A DNA stretch of 47,179 nt from Clostridiales bacterium (GTDB taxonomy: Bacteria > Bacillota > Clostridia > Peptostreptococcales > Acidaminobacteraceae). Each line of letters starts with the position of its first letter. The first letter of the stretch is position 1. The stretch lies in the NCBI GenBank assembly GCA_030446305.1, contig JASUSA010000022.1:1-47179 (forward strand), in the 5' to 3' direction. The translations under genes and the position numbers were made by a program. Of this stretch, positions 26,396 to 35,287 are shown piece by piece. Under the pieces are notes generated by a model, which saw nothing but the letters and a program-made list of their open reading frames with translations, was not told the DNA's origin and ran no database searches.

Positions 26396-28045
26396 GTGAA
26401 TATTTTCGGAATATTGATCACAATCGGTTCCATCGCCGGAACTGTCGTCTATTTCTTAAATGAGCAAAAATCACAAACTGAGCCGATTGATGCCTATGGC
26501 GACTATGAAAAATTTCTGGAAGCGGCAACACAGTACCGTGAAGAAAAGGAAGAGTACGCTAAAGATATCAAAAAGCTTGAGCCCTATCTAGTGCAATATG
26601 AGTCATTGCCATTGCGTCGTTATGCCCTTTCACTGGATGGTAAATTCTTGATTATCAACAATATGCCGGAAGAAGAAGCGCAGCGGCTGATTAATGAAAT
26701 CGGCGGGGACAGTTACATTAACGGCGCCTTTGTCTATTTAACCCTTCAACGCAAAAATGACATCAGTAAAATCAGACCCATTGCACATTTTAATATTAGG
26801 CCCGATACGAAGATTAACACCATGACAGTCCTCTATTACGATACAGCTGGATGTATTGCAGAAGACAACGAAATTGTTGAGAAGAAATGGGAGAACCGTC
26901 AAATCACCTTTCGAAGTCCCGGTACTTATACCATTAAGCTTAAAATCAAAGATAAAAATGGCAACTGGTCAGAGGAGTTTTCGAGAGAAATACGCGTCAC
27001 AGAAGAGCAGGGCATTCGAAGCATCGAGGGTTACGCCGGTTCCTTTTTCTATATTTTTAAAAGCGGTCGGACACTGGCTTATGGGAAAAATGAATTTGGA
27101 CAACTGGGGATTGGCACATTGAGTGCCGTACCTGATCTCAGATACAATAACCTCTACGATGGTGTTGAACAGGCAGCATGCGGTGAAAATTTTAATCTTT
27201 TTAAAATGAATGACGGAACGGTTTGTGCGGCTGGCTCCAATCGAAGCGGTGAGCTTGGAACCGGGGATAAAAATTCACAGCGAACGTTAAATGCTGTATG
27301 GGGGCTTGAAAATATCAAGCAAGTCGCTGCAGGCAAGCGATTTGCAGCAGCACTTGATTTAAATGGCAACGTCTATGTCTGGGGCGACAATATGGATAAC
27401 CAGATTATGAAAGATGATGTGAAAGAAGCGCTGATGCCGACGCGACTTGAGGGCGTTGAGGGCATTAAGCAGATTGCGCTGGGTGCCAACTTTGGCCTTG
27501 CGCTTAAATATGACGGCACCGTAATGGGTTGGGGCGATAATTCACATGGACAGCTGGGCATCGGCTACAAGGGTCATTTAACGGAGCCGGTTGTGACGCT
27601 TTACAAGAATGTAGCGCAGATTGCTGCCGGTGAAAAGTTTTCGCTTGTGGTAACGGAGAGCGGCCGGATGTTTGGCGCCGGCAACAACGCCTATGGTCAG
27701 CTTGGCATGAAGGGGAAATCAGAAGTGCTCTTTCCAACTGAAATTCCAAAGTTAAAAGACATTGCAACTGTTTATGCACGCGAATCGCTGGCGCTCGCCA
27801 TCACTACGATTGGCAAGGGCTATGTTTGGGGCAATTTTAATGCTCCCGGCGTAAGACCGATCTATGAGCCAGAGGAACTTGCGGGTATTCAGTATATAAA
27901 AGTCGCCTGCAACACCGGTAAAAAGTGTTATGTCATTGATAACAAAAATGAGATGTTTACGATCAGTGATACGGGCGGCCGATATGAGAAACGCAAAATG
28001 TATGAAAACTTTTCAGAATATCGCGAAGGACATCGTGATGCATAA
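26396..28045 (+). CDS. Membrane-anchored RCC1-repeat protein with a PKD-like domain
   Basis: A 549-aa protein that should sit outside the membrane. A signal anchor (residues about 3-20) is followed by a short coiled-coil region and an uncharacterised N-terminal domain. A PKD-like beta domain lies at about 125-195 (FRSPGTYTIKLKIKDKNGNW). From about 205 to 520, several RCC1-type blades form a probable beta-propeller: NEFGQLGIGT, SNRSGELGTGD, DNSHGQLGIG and NNAYGQLGM mark repeat ends. The role is unknown; binding to a surface or protein partner is the usual guess. The GTG at 26396 lies 7 nt after AAGGAG; the ATG at 26390 is too close to it, but possible. Confidence 0.8.
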   Translation: MNIFGILITIGSIAGTVVYFLNEQKSQTEPIDAYGDYEKFLEAATQYREEKEEYAKDIKKLEPYLVQYESLPLRRYALSLDGKFLIINNMPEEEAQRLINEIGGDSYINGAFVYLTLQRKNDISKIRPIAHFNIRPDTKINTMTVLYYDTAGCIAEDNEIVEKKWENRQITFRSPGTYTIKLKIKDKNGNWSEEFSREIRVTEEQGIRSIEGYAGSFFYIFKSGRTLAYGKNEFGQLGIGTLSAVPDLRYNNLYDGVEQAACGENFNLFKMNDGTVCAAGSNRSGELGTGDKNSQRTLNAVWGLENIKQVAAGKRFAAALDLNGNVYVWGDNMDNQIMKDDVKEALMPTRLEGVEGIKQIALGANFGLALKYDGTVMGWGDNSHGQLGIGYKGHLTEPVVTLYKNVAQIAAGEKFSLVVTESGRMFGAGNNAYGQLGMKGKSEVLFPTEIPKLKDIATVYARESLALAITTIGKGYVWGNFNAPGVRPIYEPEELAGIQYIKVACNTGKKCYVIDNKNEMFTISDTGGRYEKRKMYENFSEYREGHRDA

Positions 28046-28074
28046 TTGCTTGTTTTGATAAAATTGGGTATAAT
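28046..28074 (+). promoter_or_regulatory. Promoter of the PilZ gene
   Basis: TTGCTT (28046-28051), 17 bp, TATAAT (28069-28074), beginning right after the RCC1-protein stop codon. The PilZ gene therefore can be expressed on its own. Confidence 0.6.
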
Positions 28075-28104
28075 AAAGTCAAATGATACGATAGGAGTGG
28101 TGAG

Positions 28105-28449
28105 ATGAAGGATCGTAGAAAAGCCCATAGACTTCCTTTTAACGCAACGTTGACCATCGATGAGGTATACAACCAGCAGGAAGTGATAAGAGAATCTCGG
28201 GAGATACCAATTAATGCCGTTGATATTTCAAAGGGGGGCATTGGATTTACCACACATGAATCATTGCCGCTCGGATATTACTTTAATGCGAAAATAGATC
28301 TCGGCAATGGGCGTCAGTTCTACAGTGTTCTGAAGATTATTCGCAAAGAAGAACAGGATGACGAGATTATCTACGGCTGTGAGTTTACAGGACTTGCTGA
28401 CATCCTATCACTTTATATTGATGAATTTGAAACGGATGCATCGGAGTGA
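28105..28449 (+). CDS. PilZ domain protein (c-di-GMP receptor candidate)
   Basis: A 114-aa, single-domain PilZ protein. The c-di-GMP-binding signature is complete: RRKAHR near the N-terminus gives the RxxxR part, and DISKGG at about residues 40-45 the D/N-x-S-x-x-G part. It should bind cyclic di-GMP and pass the signal to an unknown partner, often in motility, adhesion or envelope functions. GGAGTGGTGAG precedes the ATG. It follows the RCC1 surface protein and has its own promoter; the only other c-di-GMP gene here is at 41990-44605. Confidence 0.85.
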   Translation: MKDRRKAHRLPFNATLTIDEVYNQQEVIRESREIPINAVDISKGGIGFTTHESLPLGYYFNAKIDLGNGRQFYSVLKIIRKEEQDDEIIYGCEFTGLADILSLYIDEFETDASE

Positions 28450-28559
28450 GTCGTAATGCATGTTAACCATTAAGTGCAGCTGCACTGTGAACGCTTATAT
28501 GAAACGCAATTTTTATGGACGATTCCGAGATCGTCACAGGCGTTGAAGAGAATGAGAAG

Positions 28560-28606
28560 AACCTGCAATCACAGCGTATAATGATACGTGAAGAGCGCAG
28601 GTTTTT
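28560..28606 (+). terminator. Terminator after the PilZ gene
   Basis: AACCTGC (28560-28566) pairs with GCAGGTT (28597-28603), with inner arms CGTAT (28575-28579) and ATACG (28584-28588). Five T residues follow (28602-28606). Confidence 0.75.
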
Positions 28607-28627
28607 GAATACAATGTTTTGAGGCAA

Positions 28628-28710
28628 TGCTTCAAAGAATGCTTTGAAGCATGCTTTGAGGTGCTTTTGTCTATAGACTGCAAGCCACTATGCTTCATAG
28701 TGGTTTTACT
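28628..28710 (+). promoter_or_regulatory. Two hairpins in the dehydrogenase leader
   Basis: TGCTTCAAAG (28628-28637) pairs perfectly with 28642-28651 around 4 nt. CCACTAT (28685-28691) pairs with ATAGTGG (28697-28703) around 5 nt and is followed by four T residues, like an attenuator, just ahead of the ribosome binding site of the dehydrogenase gene. Confidence 0.55.
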
Positions 28711-28730
28711 ATTATGGAGGTGTTTTGACA

Positions 28731-29693
28731 ATGAAAAAGGCAATTTTCACCTATGACTACGGCAAAGAAAAGATGGATCGCATCAGAGCACTTGGCTATG
28801 AAGTGCAGTTTGCGATTGAATCCAATCATACAGATCGGGAGAGTGAAGGCTTTGATCAACTGGATTCAGATGCAGAAATTCTCATTTGCTATGATCCCTT
28901 TGACCATTTAGATTTTGATCAATTTCCTAACTTGAAGCTCATACAGCTCTCGAGCATTGGCGTCGACCAAGTGCCTGTTGATGAAGTGACGGCAAGGGGG
29001 ATTGCAGTCGCCAATAACAGAGGCGGGTATTCGATTCCCATGGGCGAATGGATTGTTTATAAAATGCTCAGTGCCTATAAGCTGAATAGAAAGCTTGAAA
29101 AGCAACGAAATGAACGCATTTGGAAGATGAATTCACATGTTAAAGAGCTGACGGAAAGACGGGCGCTGTTCATAGGAACCGGCACAATTGCACAGGAAGC
29201 GGTTAAGCGTTTGACGGGCTTTGACATGACGATTGTCGGGATCAATACAACGGGACATGCAGTTGATGGCTTTGATGAAGTCTATCCTATTTCTGAGCTG
29301 GAGGCACAGTTGGCATTTGCAGATTTTGTGACGATTGCCATTCCGCATACGGAAAAGACGACGCACTTAATCAACGATACCATGCTTACGGCCATGCGAG
29401 AGGATTCGGTACTCATTAATGTAGCGCGCGGTGCAATTATTGACGAAAAGGCACTTGTAAAGCATTTGGAGGCCGGAAAATTTGCAGCCGTTTCGCTGGA
29501 CGTTGTGGAATCGGAGCCGCTTGCTGAAGATCATCCGCTTTGGCAATTTGAGCAGGTGGATATCACACCTCACAATTCGTGGATTTCAGAAAAGCGAAAT
29601 GACCGTCGTTTTGATATTATATACAGCAATATGAAGGCGTATATTGAAGGGACGACACTTTATAATATTGTTAACTTTGACAGAGGGTACTAA
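28731..29693 (+). CDS. D-isomer-specific 2-hydroxyacid dehydrogenase
   Basis: A 320-aa NAD-dependent enzyme that interconverts a 2-hydroxyacid and its 2-oxoacid. The Rossmann loop FIGTGTIAQE is at about residues 143-152. The catalytic triad is visible as the Arg in VARGAIIDEKAL, the Glu in DVVESEPL and the His in ITPHNSW. The exact substrate cannot be told; phosphoglycerate and lactate types are both possible, and the length fits neither long SerA nor an ACT-domain form. The ATG at 28731 lies 8 nt after GGAGGTG; an in-frame TTG at 28725 is an alternative. rlmN follows after 54 nt. Confidence 0.87.
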   Translation: MKKAIFTYDYGKEKMDRIRALGYEVQFAIESNHTDRESEGFDQLDSDAEILICYDPFDHLDFDQFPNLKLIQLSSIGVDQVPVDEVTARGIAVANNRGGYSIPMGEWIVYKMLSAYKLNRKLEKQRNERIWKMNSHVKELTERRALFIGTGTIAQEAVKRLTGFDMTIVGINTTGHAVDGFDEVYPISELEAQLAFADFVTIAIPHTEKTTHLINDTMLTAMREDSVLINVARGAIIDEKALVKHLEAGKFAAVSLDVVESEPLAEDHPLWQFEQVDITPHNSWISEKRNDRRFDIIYSNMKAYIEGTTLYNIVNFDRGY

Positions 29694-29747
29694 GTGCTGT
29701 AAGCGGCGTCGTAAAACGCTGCGGCAATGAAATGGAGCGCATGAAAT

Positions 29748-30833
29748 ATGGTTCAAAAAGAACAAGATCAATATGCAGGCGAATGCGTGCTGACAGATAT
29801 TCGACAATTATCGGCTGCGGAATTGCGGGAAGCGATTGTATCAATAGGTGAAAAAGCGTATCGTGCCGATCAGATCTACACATGGCTGGCAAAAGGGATT
29901 ACGCAGTTCGAAGATATGCGGAATCTGCCCGGTGCACTGATTGAGAAACTCAAACAGCAATACCGTATTGACAATGTTAAGATTGTCAGCGCATTGACAT
30001 CGCAGGATGGAACGGTAAAGCTTCTCAATGCGCTATATGACGGCGAGATTGTAGAATCCGTCTTTATGCGGTATAAGCACGGCAACAGTGCATGTTTGTC
30101 TACACAGGTCGGCTGCAATATGAAATGTGCTTTTTGTGCTTCGACGGTTGATGGCTGTGTTCGCAATGTGACAGCCGGTGAAATGCTCGGGCAAATATAT
30201 GCCATGCAAAATCATACGGGTGAACACATCAACAATGTGGTGCTGATGGGAAGCGGTGAGCCGCTTGACAATTACGATGAGACGCTGAAATTTATTCATT
30301 TGGCCTGTGATGAAAAAGGGCTTAATCTCTCCGGACGCGCCATAACGCTTTCAACGTGCGGGTTGGCACCGCAAATAAGGAAACTCGCCGAGGAACAGCT
30401 TCAGATTACACTGGCGATTTCACTTCACAATGCCATTGACGAGGAACGCCGCGAGATTATGCCTGTTACGAAAGCCTATAGTATTGATAACCTCATGGGG
30501 GCTGTCGCATACTATATCGAAAAGACGCATAGACGCGTTACGTTTGAATATGCCATGATTGACGGCGTCAATGATACTATGGCGCACGCAGATGCTTTAG
30601 GTAGGCGATTAAGGGGCATGCTTGTACATGTAAACCTCATTCCGGTGAATGCCGTAAAAGAAAATCAATTTTTTCCACCACAAAATTCAAAAATAAATGT
30701 GTTTATGAAACGATTAGTGGATAAATATAATATAAATACCACCGTTAGGCGGGAACTTGGTTCAGATATTAATGCCGCATGCGGACAGCTTAGACGGCAG
30801 CATCTGGAAGGAGATGGTAGAAAAGCCGAATAA
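29748..30833 (+). CDS. rlmN: 23S rRNA/tRNA m2A methyltransferase RlmN
   Basis: A 361-aa radical SAM enzyme that methylates C2 of A2503 in 23S rRNA and A37 in some tRNAs. The radical SAM cysteines are C123, C127 and C130 (CNMKCAFC). MGSGEPLDNYDE is the GEP motif, and C345 in INAACGQL is the cysteine that forms the covalent RNA intermediate. SLHN and RRELGSDI also match. GGAG lies 10 nt before the ATG. It sits alone behind the dehydrogenase gene. Confidence 0.95.
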   Translation: MVQKEQDQYAGECVLTDIRQLSAAELREAIVSIGEKAYRADQIYTWLAKGITQFEDMRNLPGALIEKLKQQYRIDNVKIVSALTSQDGTVKLLNALYDGEIVESVFMRYKHGNSACLSTQVGCNMKCAFCASTVDGCVRNVTAGEMLGQIYAMQNHTGEHINNVVLMGSGEPLDNYDETLKFIHLACDEKGLNLSGRAITLSTCGLAPQIRKLAEEQLQITLAISLHNAIDEERREIMPVTKAYSIDNLMGAVAYYIEKTHRRVTFEYAMIDGVNDTMAHADALGRRLRGMLVHVNLIPVNAVKENQFFPPQNSKINVFMKRLVDKYNINTTVRRELGSDINAACGQLRRQHLEGDGRKAE

Positions 30834-30925
30834 TACGGTTTGAAAATATTTAATTGTTTTTGAAGGGTTATACCGTATGTATCTAGAATAATACAATATG
30901 AGTGTAAAAAAAGGAGGAGATTCAC

Positions 30926-31333
30926 ATGGTTAAATTAATCGCTGGAAAAAAAGGTTCAGGAAAGTCAAAAGAAATTGTCAGACTTGCAAATGAATGTGTC
31001 AAATCGTCAAAGGGAACGAGCATCTTTATTGACGATGACAAGCGAGCAATGTATGATTTGCATCACAGTGTACGCTTTATCAATCTTGAAGAATTTCCGA
31101 TTGATAAAGGCGATGAGCTCTTAGGCTTTATATGTGGTCTTATTTCGAACAATTACGATATTGAAAATATTTTTATTGACGGTATTCTCAATTGTATCGA
31201 AATCGACATGGACCAGCTATCCCAGTGGTTTGCCAAACTGGATGATCTCTCCACCGCATACGATATTAACTTTACCATTACACTTAGCCATGATGGCGCA
31301 TTACCTGAACGGTTGCATAAATTTATCGCATGA
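30926..31333 (+). CDS. Small P-loop protein of unknown function
   Basis: A 135-aa soluble protein that begins with a Walker A motif, GKKGSGKS at about residues 7-14, so it should bind ATP or GTP. A hydrophobic strand ending in Asp (NIFIDG, near residue 78) could be Walker B. I do not recognise a family; similar Clostridia proteins tend to be labelled loosely as ATP-binding or PilT-like, which the sequence does not justify. A strong AAAGGAGGAG precedes the ATG. It sits between rlmN and a gene on the other strand. Confidence 0.7.
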   Translation: MVKLIAGKKGSGKSKEIVRLANECVKSSKGTSIFIDDDKRAMYDLHHSVRFINLEEFPIDKGDELLGFICGLISNNYDIENIFIDGILNCIEIDMDQLSQWFAKLDDLSTAYDINFTITLSHDGALPERLHKFIA

Positions 31334-31376
31334 TATTGATACGCATAGAATGGGGAAATGTGTATAGAGAAAGAAA

Positions 31377-31409
31377 AAAGGAGGTATCCGGGTTACGGAT
31401 GCCTCCTTT
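31377..31409 (-). terminator. Terminator of the small - strand gene
   Basis: AAAGGAGG (31377-31384) pairs with CCTCCTTT (31402-31409), with inner arms ATCC and GGAT. On the - strand the hairpin is followed by a run of six T residues. It overlaps the stop codon of the 80-aa gene. Confidence 0.75.
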
Positions 31410-31650
31410 ACTTGATAAAGGCTTTGCCAAGATATTTTTTTATGATTTCTTCAGATGAAAAAGCGTCGACGATAAATGTTTCATCTGTTTCTTCAAAGAT
31501 GACTTGAATGGTCACATCGCCTTCTAGGAAAGCCTTTGCGACAGTGGCTTCGTTAAGTTCTCTGATTTTATTCTTATGATGCTTGATTTTGTCAAATGAT
31601 TTTGTGTACATGGCGCCGGATAGGCCAATGGTTTTGGTATACTGTTTCAT
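31408..31650 (-). CDS. Hypothetical protein, 80 aa
   Basis: A small soluble protein I do not recognise. It begins with MKQYTKTIGLSG and is rich in Lys, Glu, Phe and Ile; no metal-binding or membrane segments are seen. It looks real: GGAGG lies 4 nt ahead of the ATG, a terminator hairpin with a T-run closes it, and it stands apart in a gap between two + strand genes. It is divergent from the USP-like gene. Confidence 0.65.
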   Translation of the reverse strand: MKQYTKTIGLSGAMYTKSFDKIKHHKNKIRELNEATVAKAFLEGDVTIQVIFEETDETFIVDAFSSEEIIKKYLGKAFIK

Positions 31651-31784
31651 ATTGCCTCCGAAGTTTTTATTCTTAACAGTATCTTATTATAGCAGAAATC
31701 ATCTTTTGTTTACAAATCATGCGAAAACGTTACTAAAAATTTAATCTTTTGATAGGATAATTTAATTTTAGACCGAACGTTATT

Positions 31785-31793
31785 TGGTATAAT
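31785..31793 (+). promoter_or_regulatory. Extended -10 of the USP-like gene
   Basis: TGG-TATAAT at 31785-31793, 67 nt before the start codon. No clear -35 is present, as expected for an extended -10. Confidence 0.5.
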
Positions 31794-31860
31794 AAAACTG
31801 TACTGATACAAAACAATCCACTGGGCGAAAGTTTATGAATATGGATAGAGGAGATTTTCT

Positions 31861-32298
31861 ATGAGAAAAAGAAAGAAGTTTATGGTTTGCGTCACACAAC
31901 AAAAGTCCTGCGAACGCCTAATCGCCTATGGTGCCAGCAGAATCACCTCGGAAAACGATGAACTTCACGTCATACACGTCGTCAAGGAAAACTGGAAGTA
32001 TTTCGGCAAACTTGAGGAAACAGATGCATTAGAGTACCTCTTTGATGTTTCAAAAAAGCACCATGCGTCATTATCGGTCATCAAGGCGAAAGATATCGAA
32101 TCGACGCTTGCCACTTATGCTGAAAAAAACAAGATTACCAATATTATCATGGGTTCTTCAAAAGAGAAAGATGATCAGCAGAATATGATCAACCGACTGC
32201 AGGAGCAGACGCGGATTCAAGTGAAATTTGAAATTGTACCGATTACAGATGAAGAAGACATTGATATTATTGAAGTGGAATCAGTTATCATGGGATAA
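31861..32298 (+). CDS. Universal-stress-like (UspA-fold) protein
   Basis: A 145-aa protein that resembles the USP domain of KdpD and single-domain USP proteins: KKFMVCVTQQKSCERLI at the start, DELHVIHVV as the next strand, and TNIIMGSSKE near residues 98-107, which corresponds to the USP nucleotide-binding loop although the full G-x2-G-x9-G-S/T pattern is not intact. An acidic tail (DEEDIDIIEVE) follows. Its function is not known. GAGGAG lies ahead of the ATG. It has its own promoter and terminator. Confidence 0.7.
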   Translation: MRKRKKFMVCVTQQKSCERLIAYGASRITSENDELHVIHVVKENWKYFGKLEETDALEYLFDVSKKHHASLSVIKAKDIESTLATYAEKNKITNIIMGSSKEKDDQQNMINRLQEQTRIQVKFEIVPITDEEDIDIIEVESVIMG

Positions 32299-32329
32299 TC
32301 AACACCAGAAACGACATTGAAATACGATC

Positions 32330-32368
32330 AAAACGCGTTTATTCCGAAAGGATGACGCGTTTTTTTTG
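32330..32368 (+). terminator. Terminator after the USP-like gene
   Basis: AAAACGCGT (32330-32338) pairs with ACGCGTTTT (32355-32363); a run of eight T residues ends it. Confidence 0.88.
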
Positions 32369-32466
32369 TATATTTTTTACGAACTGTTCATTTGTTGATT
32401 GTGAACGCGCACTTTGGGTTATAAAATATAGGTAGGTACATAAAATATTTTATACGGGAGGATTAC

Positions 32467-34158
32467 ATGTTTCGAAACAAGGGATTTTTATCTGTCGTAC
32501 TCGTGCTGATGCTGGTGATGTCCAGCGTTGTCAGCTTTGGAGCAGACGGCGACGTAACCATCGATGTATACTCGTTTAATGACTTCCATGGCTCGCTTGC
32601 AGAAAGCGGCAAAAATGTCGGCATGGCGAAACTCGTGGGTGCGGTTAACGCGCTGCGTGCAGAAAATCCAAATACGATTGTCGTCTCAGCAGGCGATAAT
32701 TATCAGGGGTCTGCAATGTCTAACTTATCGTACGGCGAACCTGTCAGTGATATGTTAAAAATGCTGGGGGTATCTGTTTCAGCAGTGGGTAATCACGAAT
32801 TCGACTGGGGAGTCGATCGCATTCCAACATGGGCGGCGGATGCGGATTTAACATTCTTGGCATCCAATATTTACGACATTGGCACCGGAGAACCGGTTGC
32901 ATGGGCAAAACCTTATGTTATCCAAGAAGTTGCCGGCAAGAAGATTGCTTTTATTGGCCTGACAACGGTCGAAACGGCTTATAAGACAAAAGCGGAAAAT
33001 GTAGCAACGCTTGAATTTAAAGATCCTGCTGAAGCGGCAAAGATTTGGGTGGATTATTTGCTGGCGGGCAATGATGCTGCCGGTGTTCCCGATGCAATTA
33101 TTGCTTTAACACATACGCCTGCATCTCAAGACGGCTACGGCGCCGATCCAACATTGCCGGTAACTGGCGACGAAATAGAAGCCATTACAGCGGTTGAAGG
33201 CTTAGACGGAGTGGTTTCTGCACATAACCATGCAACGGTTGCGGGTTATGCAAATGACGTACCGGTTGTCGAAGCTTATTATAACGGCAGGGCGTTAGGA
33301 CATTTAACACTTACTTTCTCCGGTGATGCTTTAACGGTAACCCCATCGGTTGATGAGCTTTATAAACGTTCCGAAGATATCGTGCCGGATCCTGATGCAG
33401 CAGCAGCTTTTGACAAGTGGAATGAAACACTTGCGCCAACGCTGAACGAAGTATTGGGCCAAGCAGTCGGCGAACTGACGCATGACCGCTATGACGGCGT
33501 ATCAACAACGGTGCTTGGACAATGGGTTTGTGAAGTCATGGCAGAGGATACAGGTGTTCAAATCGGTCTTCAAAATGGCGGTGGCTTGAGACGTTCTATT
33601 CCAAGCGGCGATATTACGTATGGTATTATGTATGAAGTCATGCCTTTTGACAATACACTGGTGACAATGAAACTTAAAGGCGCTGATCTCCTTAAGAATA
33701 TTGAACACGGCATTGGCAATGAAGATGTCGGTAACGCCTCTTTCTCTGGCCTTCAAGTTGCCATTGATTCAGACAAACCATTTGGCGAACGCGTGCTTTC
33801 ACTGAGCTTAGCAGATGGTACGCCAATTGATATGGATGCGTATTATACAGTTGTCGTCAACGATTTTATGTATCCAACAGGCGATAAATTTGACTTCTCC
33901 AATGCAACCGATGTAACCAACACATTCGTACCAATTCGCGATGTGCTGGTAGATGCGGTTAAGGCAAGCGGCAGTGTCATTGCAGCGCCGGTAACAGCAG
34001 TCGTAGAATACGATACGTACAATGTTGCATCTGGCGATGTTCTCTGGAAAATTGCAAAGGCACATGGCGTCACCTATCAGCAGCTTGCAGCAATCAATGG
34101 CCTGAGCAATCCTAATATGATCCACGTTGGTCAAATGCTCATGGTGCCTGAAAAATAG
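32467..34158 (+). CDS. Secreted 5'-nucleotidase family protein with a C-terminal LysM domain
   Basis: A 563-aa exported enzyme. A signal peptide (about residues 1-24) precedes a calcineurin-type metallophosphatase domain with NDFHGS, AGDNYQGS, GNHEFDWG, LTHTP and SAHNHATV, which supply the two-metal site. The 5'-nucleotidase C-terminal domain (about 315-510, NGGGLRRSIPSGDITYG) confers substrate binding. The last about 45 residues form a LysM domain (VASGDVLWKIAKAHGVTYQQL) that should hold the enzyme on peptidoglycan. It would release phosphate or nucleosides from nucleotides outside the cell. GGGAGG precedes the ATG; a terminator hairpin follows. Confidence 0.9.
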   Translation: MFRNKGFLSVVLVLMLVMSSVVSFGADGDVTIDVYSFNDFHGSLAESGKNVGMAKLVGAVNALRAENPNTIVVSAGDNYQGSAMSNLSYGEPVSDMLKMLGVSVSAVGNHEFDWGVDRIPTWAADADLTFLASNIYDIGTGEPVAWAKPYVIQEVAGKKIAFIGLTTVETAYKTKAENVATLEFKDPAEAAKIWVDYLLAGNDAAGVPDAIIALTHTPASQDGYGADPTLPVTGDEIEAITAVEGLDGVVSAHNHATVAGYANDVPVVEAYYNGRALGHLTLTFSGDALTVTPSVDELYKRSEDIVPDPDAAAAFDKWNETLAPTLNEVLGQAVGELTHDRYDGVSTTVLGQWVCEVMAEDTGVQIGLQNGGGLRRSIPSGDITYGIMYEVMPFDNTLVTMKLKGADLLKNIEHGIGNEDVGNASFSGLQVAIDSDKPFGERVLSLSLADGTPIDMDAYYTVVVNDFMYPTGDKFDFSNATDVTNTFVPIRDVLVDAVKASGSVIAAPVTAVVEYDTYNVASGDVLWKIAKAHGVTYQQLAAINGLSNPNMIHVGQMLMVPEK

Positions 34159-34251
34159 AAAAAGCGACGCGTTTGTTTACGTCAATATGACAGAACTGAC
34201 GTGATTGACGATATCGCCTTTGATTAAGATGAAAACAATTGGCAAATAGAG

Positions 34252-34278
34252 AGGGCTTTGCGCTGGCAAAGCCCTTTA
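34252..34278 (+). terminator. Terminator after the nucleotidase gene
   Basis: AGGGCTTTG (34252-34260) pairs perfectly with CAAAGCCCT (34267-34275) around 6 nt. The T-tract is short (TTTATTG). Confidence 0.65.
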
Positions 34279-34315
34279 TTGCGGTGTTAATTCTTTAGCG
34301 AAAGCACGCGAATTG

Positions 34316-34324
34316 TGGTAAAAT
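34316..34324 (+). promoter_or_regulatory. Extended -10 before the radical SAM gene
   Basis: TGG-TAAAAT at 34316-34324, the same element seen before lon and rlmD. It would start the five-gene run that follows. Confidence 0.45.
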
Positions 34325-34359
34325 AGTAATGGAAATGTGAAGTGGAGAACAGTCGACTG

Positions 34360-35265
34360 ATGCGATATACCAAATACAGCGCATGGCTAAAAAACAAATA
34401 CGGCGGCAAGGTTTATAAGCTTCCAATTAACTTGCCGGGCACTTGTCCAAATCGTGACGGCTCGCTTAGTAGAGGCGGCTGTATTTTTTGTGGCGAAGTC
34501 GGTACAGGGTTTGAAGCAAACCCGGCTTCATTTGATGTTGCAGCTCAGCTCGCGCAGAGCATGGCACGCATCGCGCCAAAGTACAAGCCGGATTATTACA
34601 TTGCCTATTTCCAAAATTATACCAATACATATTTGCCGCTGAAAACCTTTAAGACGCTTATGGAATCTGCTTGTGCAGAGGGTGTTGTCGGTCTGAGTAT
34701 TAGTACACGGCCGGATTGTATTGGCGAACCTTACTTAAAGGTATTGGATGACGTCAAAGCACAATATGGCGTGGACATTGAGATCGAACTTGGCCTGCAA
34801 AGCGCAAATGATGAAACGCTAAAGATGATTAATCGCGGACATGATGTTGCAGTGTTTGTCGATGCCGTGAAACGTGTTCATGCGCATGATTTCACCGTGT
34901 GTGCACATCTCATTGGCAATTTGCCGTGGGATACGGAAGCGGATAATTTGGCGGCGATCGAGCTGATGCATACCCTGGCAATTGAAGGTGTAAAAATCCA
35001 TTCTCTCTATATTTTAAAGCACACGGTACTGGGCGACATGTACCAGCGAGGAGAAGTAACGCTAATTGATCACAATGCCTATTTGGAACGATTGATCAAA
35101 ATGGTAAGACATTTGCCGGAGGACGTTGTCATACAGCGCTTGTTTGGCAGAGCACCGGAAACAGATACGCTTTTCTGCAATTGGCAGATGAGTTGGCGAA
35201 AATTGCAAAATGAGTTTGAAGCAAGACTTGAAGCCCTTGATGTGAGGCAGGGTGACTTGTGTTGA
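34360..35265 (+). CDS. TIGR01212 family radical SAM protein
   Basis: A 301-aa radical SAM protein of the TIGR01212 (YtqA-like) group, whose reaction is not established. Family features are KVYKLPINLPGTCPNRDGS near the N-terminus, then CIFCGEVGTGFE; these cysteines should hold the 4Fe-4S cluster. ELGLQSANDETLKMINRGH is the next conserved block. I prefer the ATG at 34360, which gives the usual family N-terminus; GGAG lies 12 nt ahead, somewhat far. A GTG at 34342 would add six residues. The alarmone synthetase gene starts 22 nt after the stop. Confidence 0.87.
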   Translation: MRYTKYSAWLKNKYGGKVYKLPINLPGTCPNRDGSLSRGGCIFCGEVGTGFEANPASFDVAAQLAQSMARIAPKYKPDYYIAYFQNYTNTYLPLKTFKTLMESACAEGVVGLSISTRPDCIGEPYLKVLDDVKAQYGVDIEIELGLQSANDETLKMINRGHDVAVFVDAVKRVHAHDFTVCAHLIGNLPWDTEADNLAAIELMHTLAIEGVKIHSLYILKHTVLGDMYQRGEVTLIDHNAYLERLIKMVRHLPEDVVIQRLFGRAPETDTLFCNWQMSWRKLQNEFEARLEALDVRQGDLC

Positions 35266-35287
35266 GATAGAGCAAAAGGAGGCATTC

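Noticed and set aside
30926..31333. PilT-type twitching motility ATPase
   Set aside because: Only a Walker A motif is shared; the protein is 135 aa and has none of the other PilT boxes.
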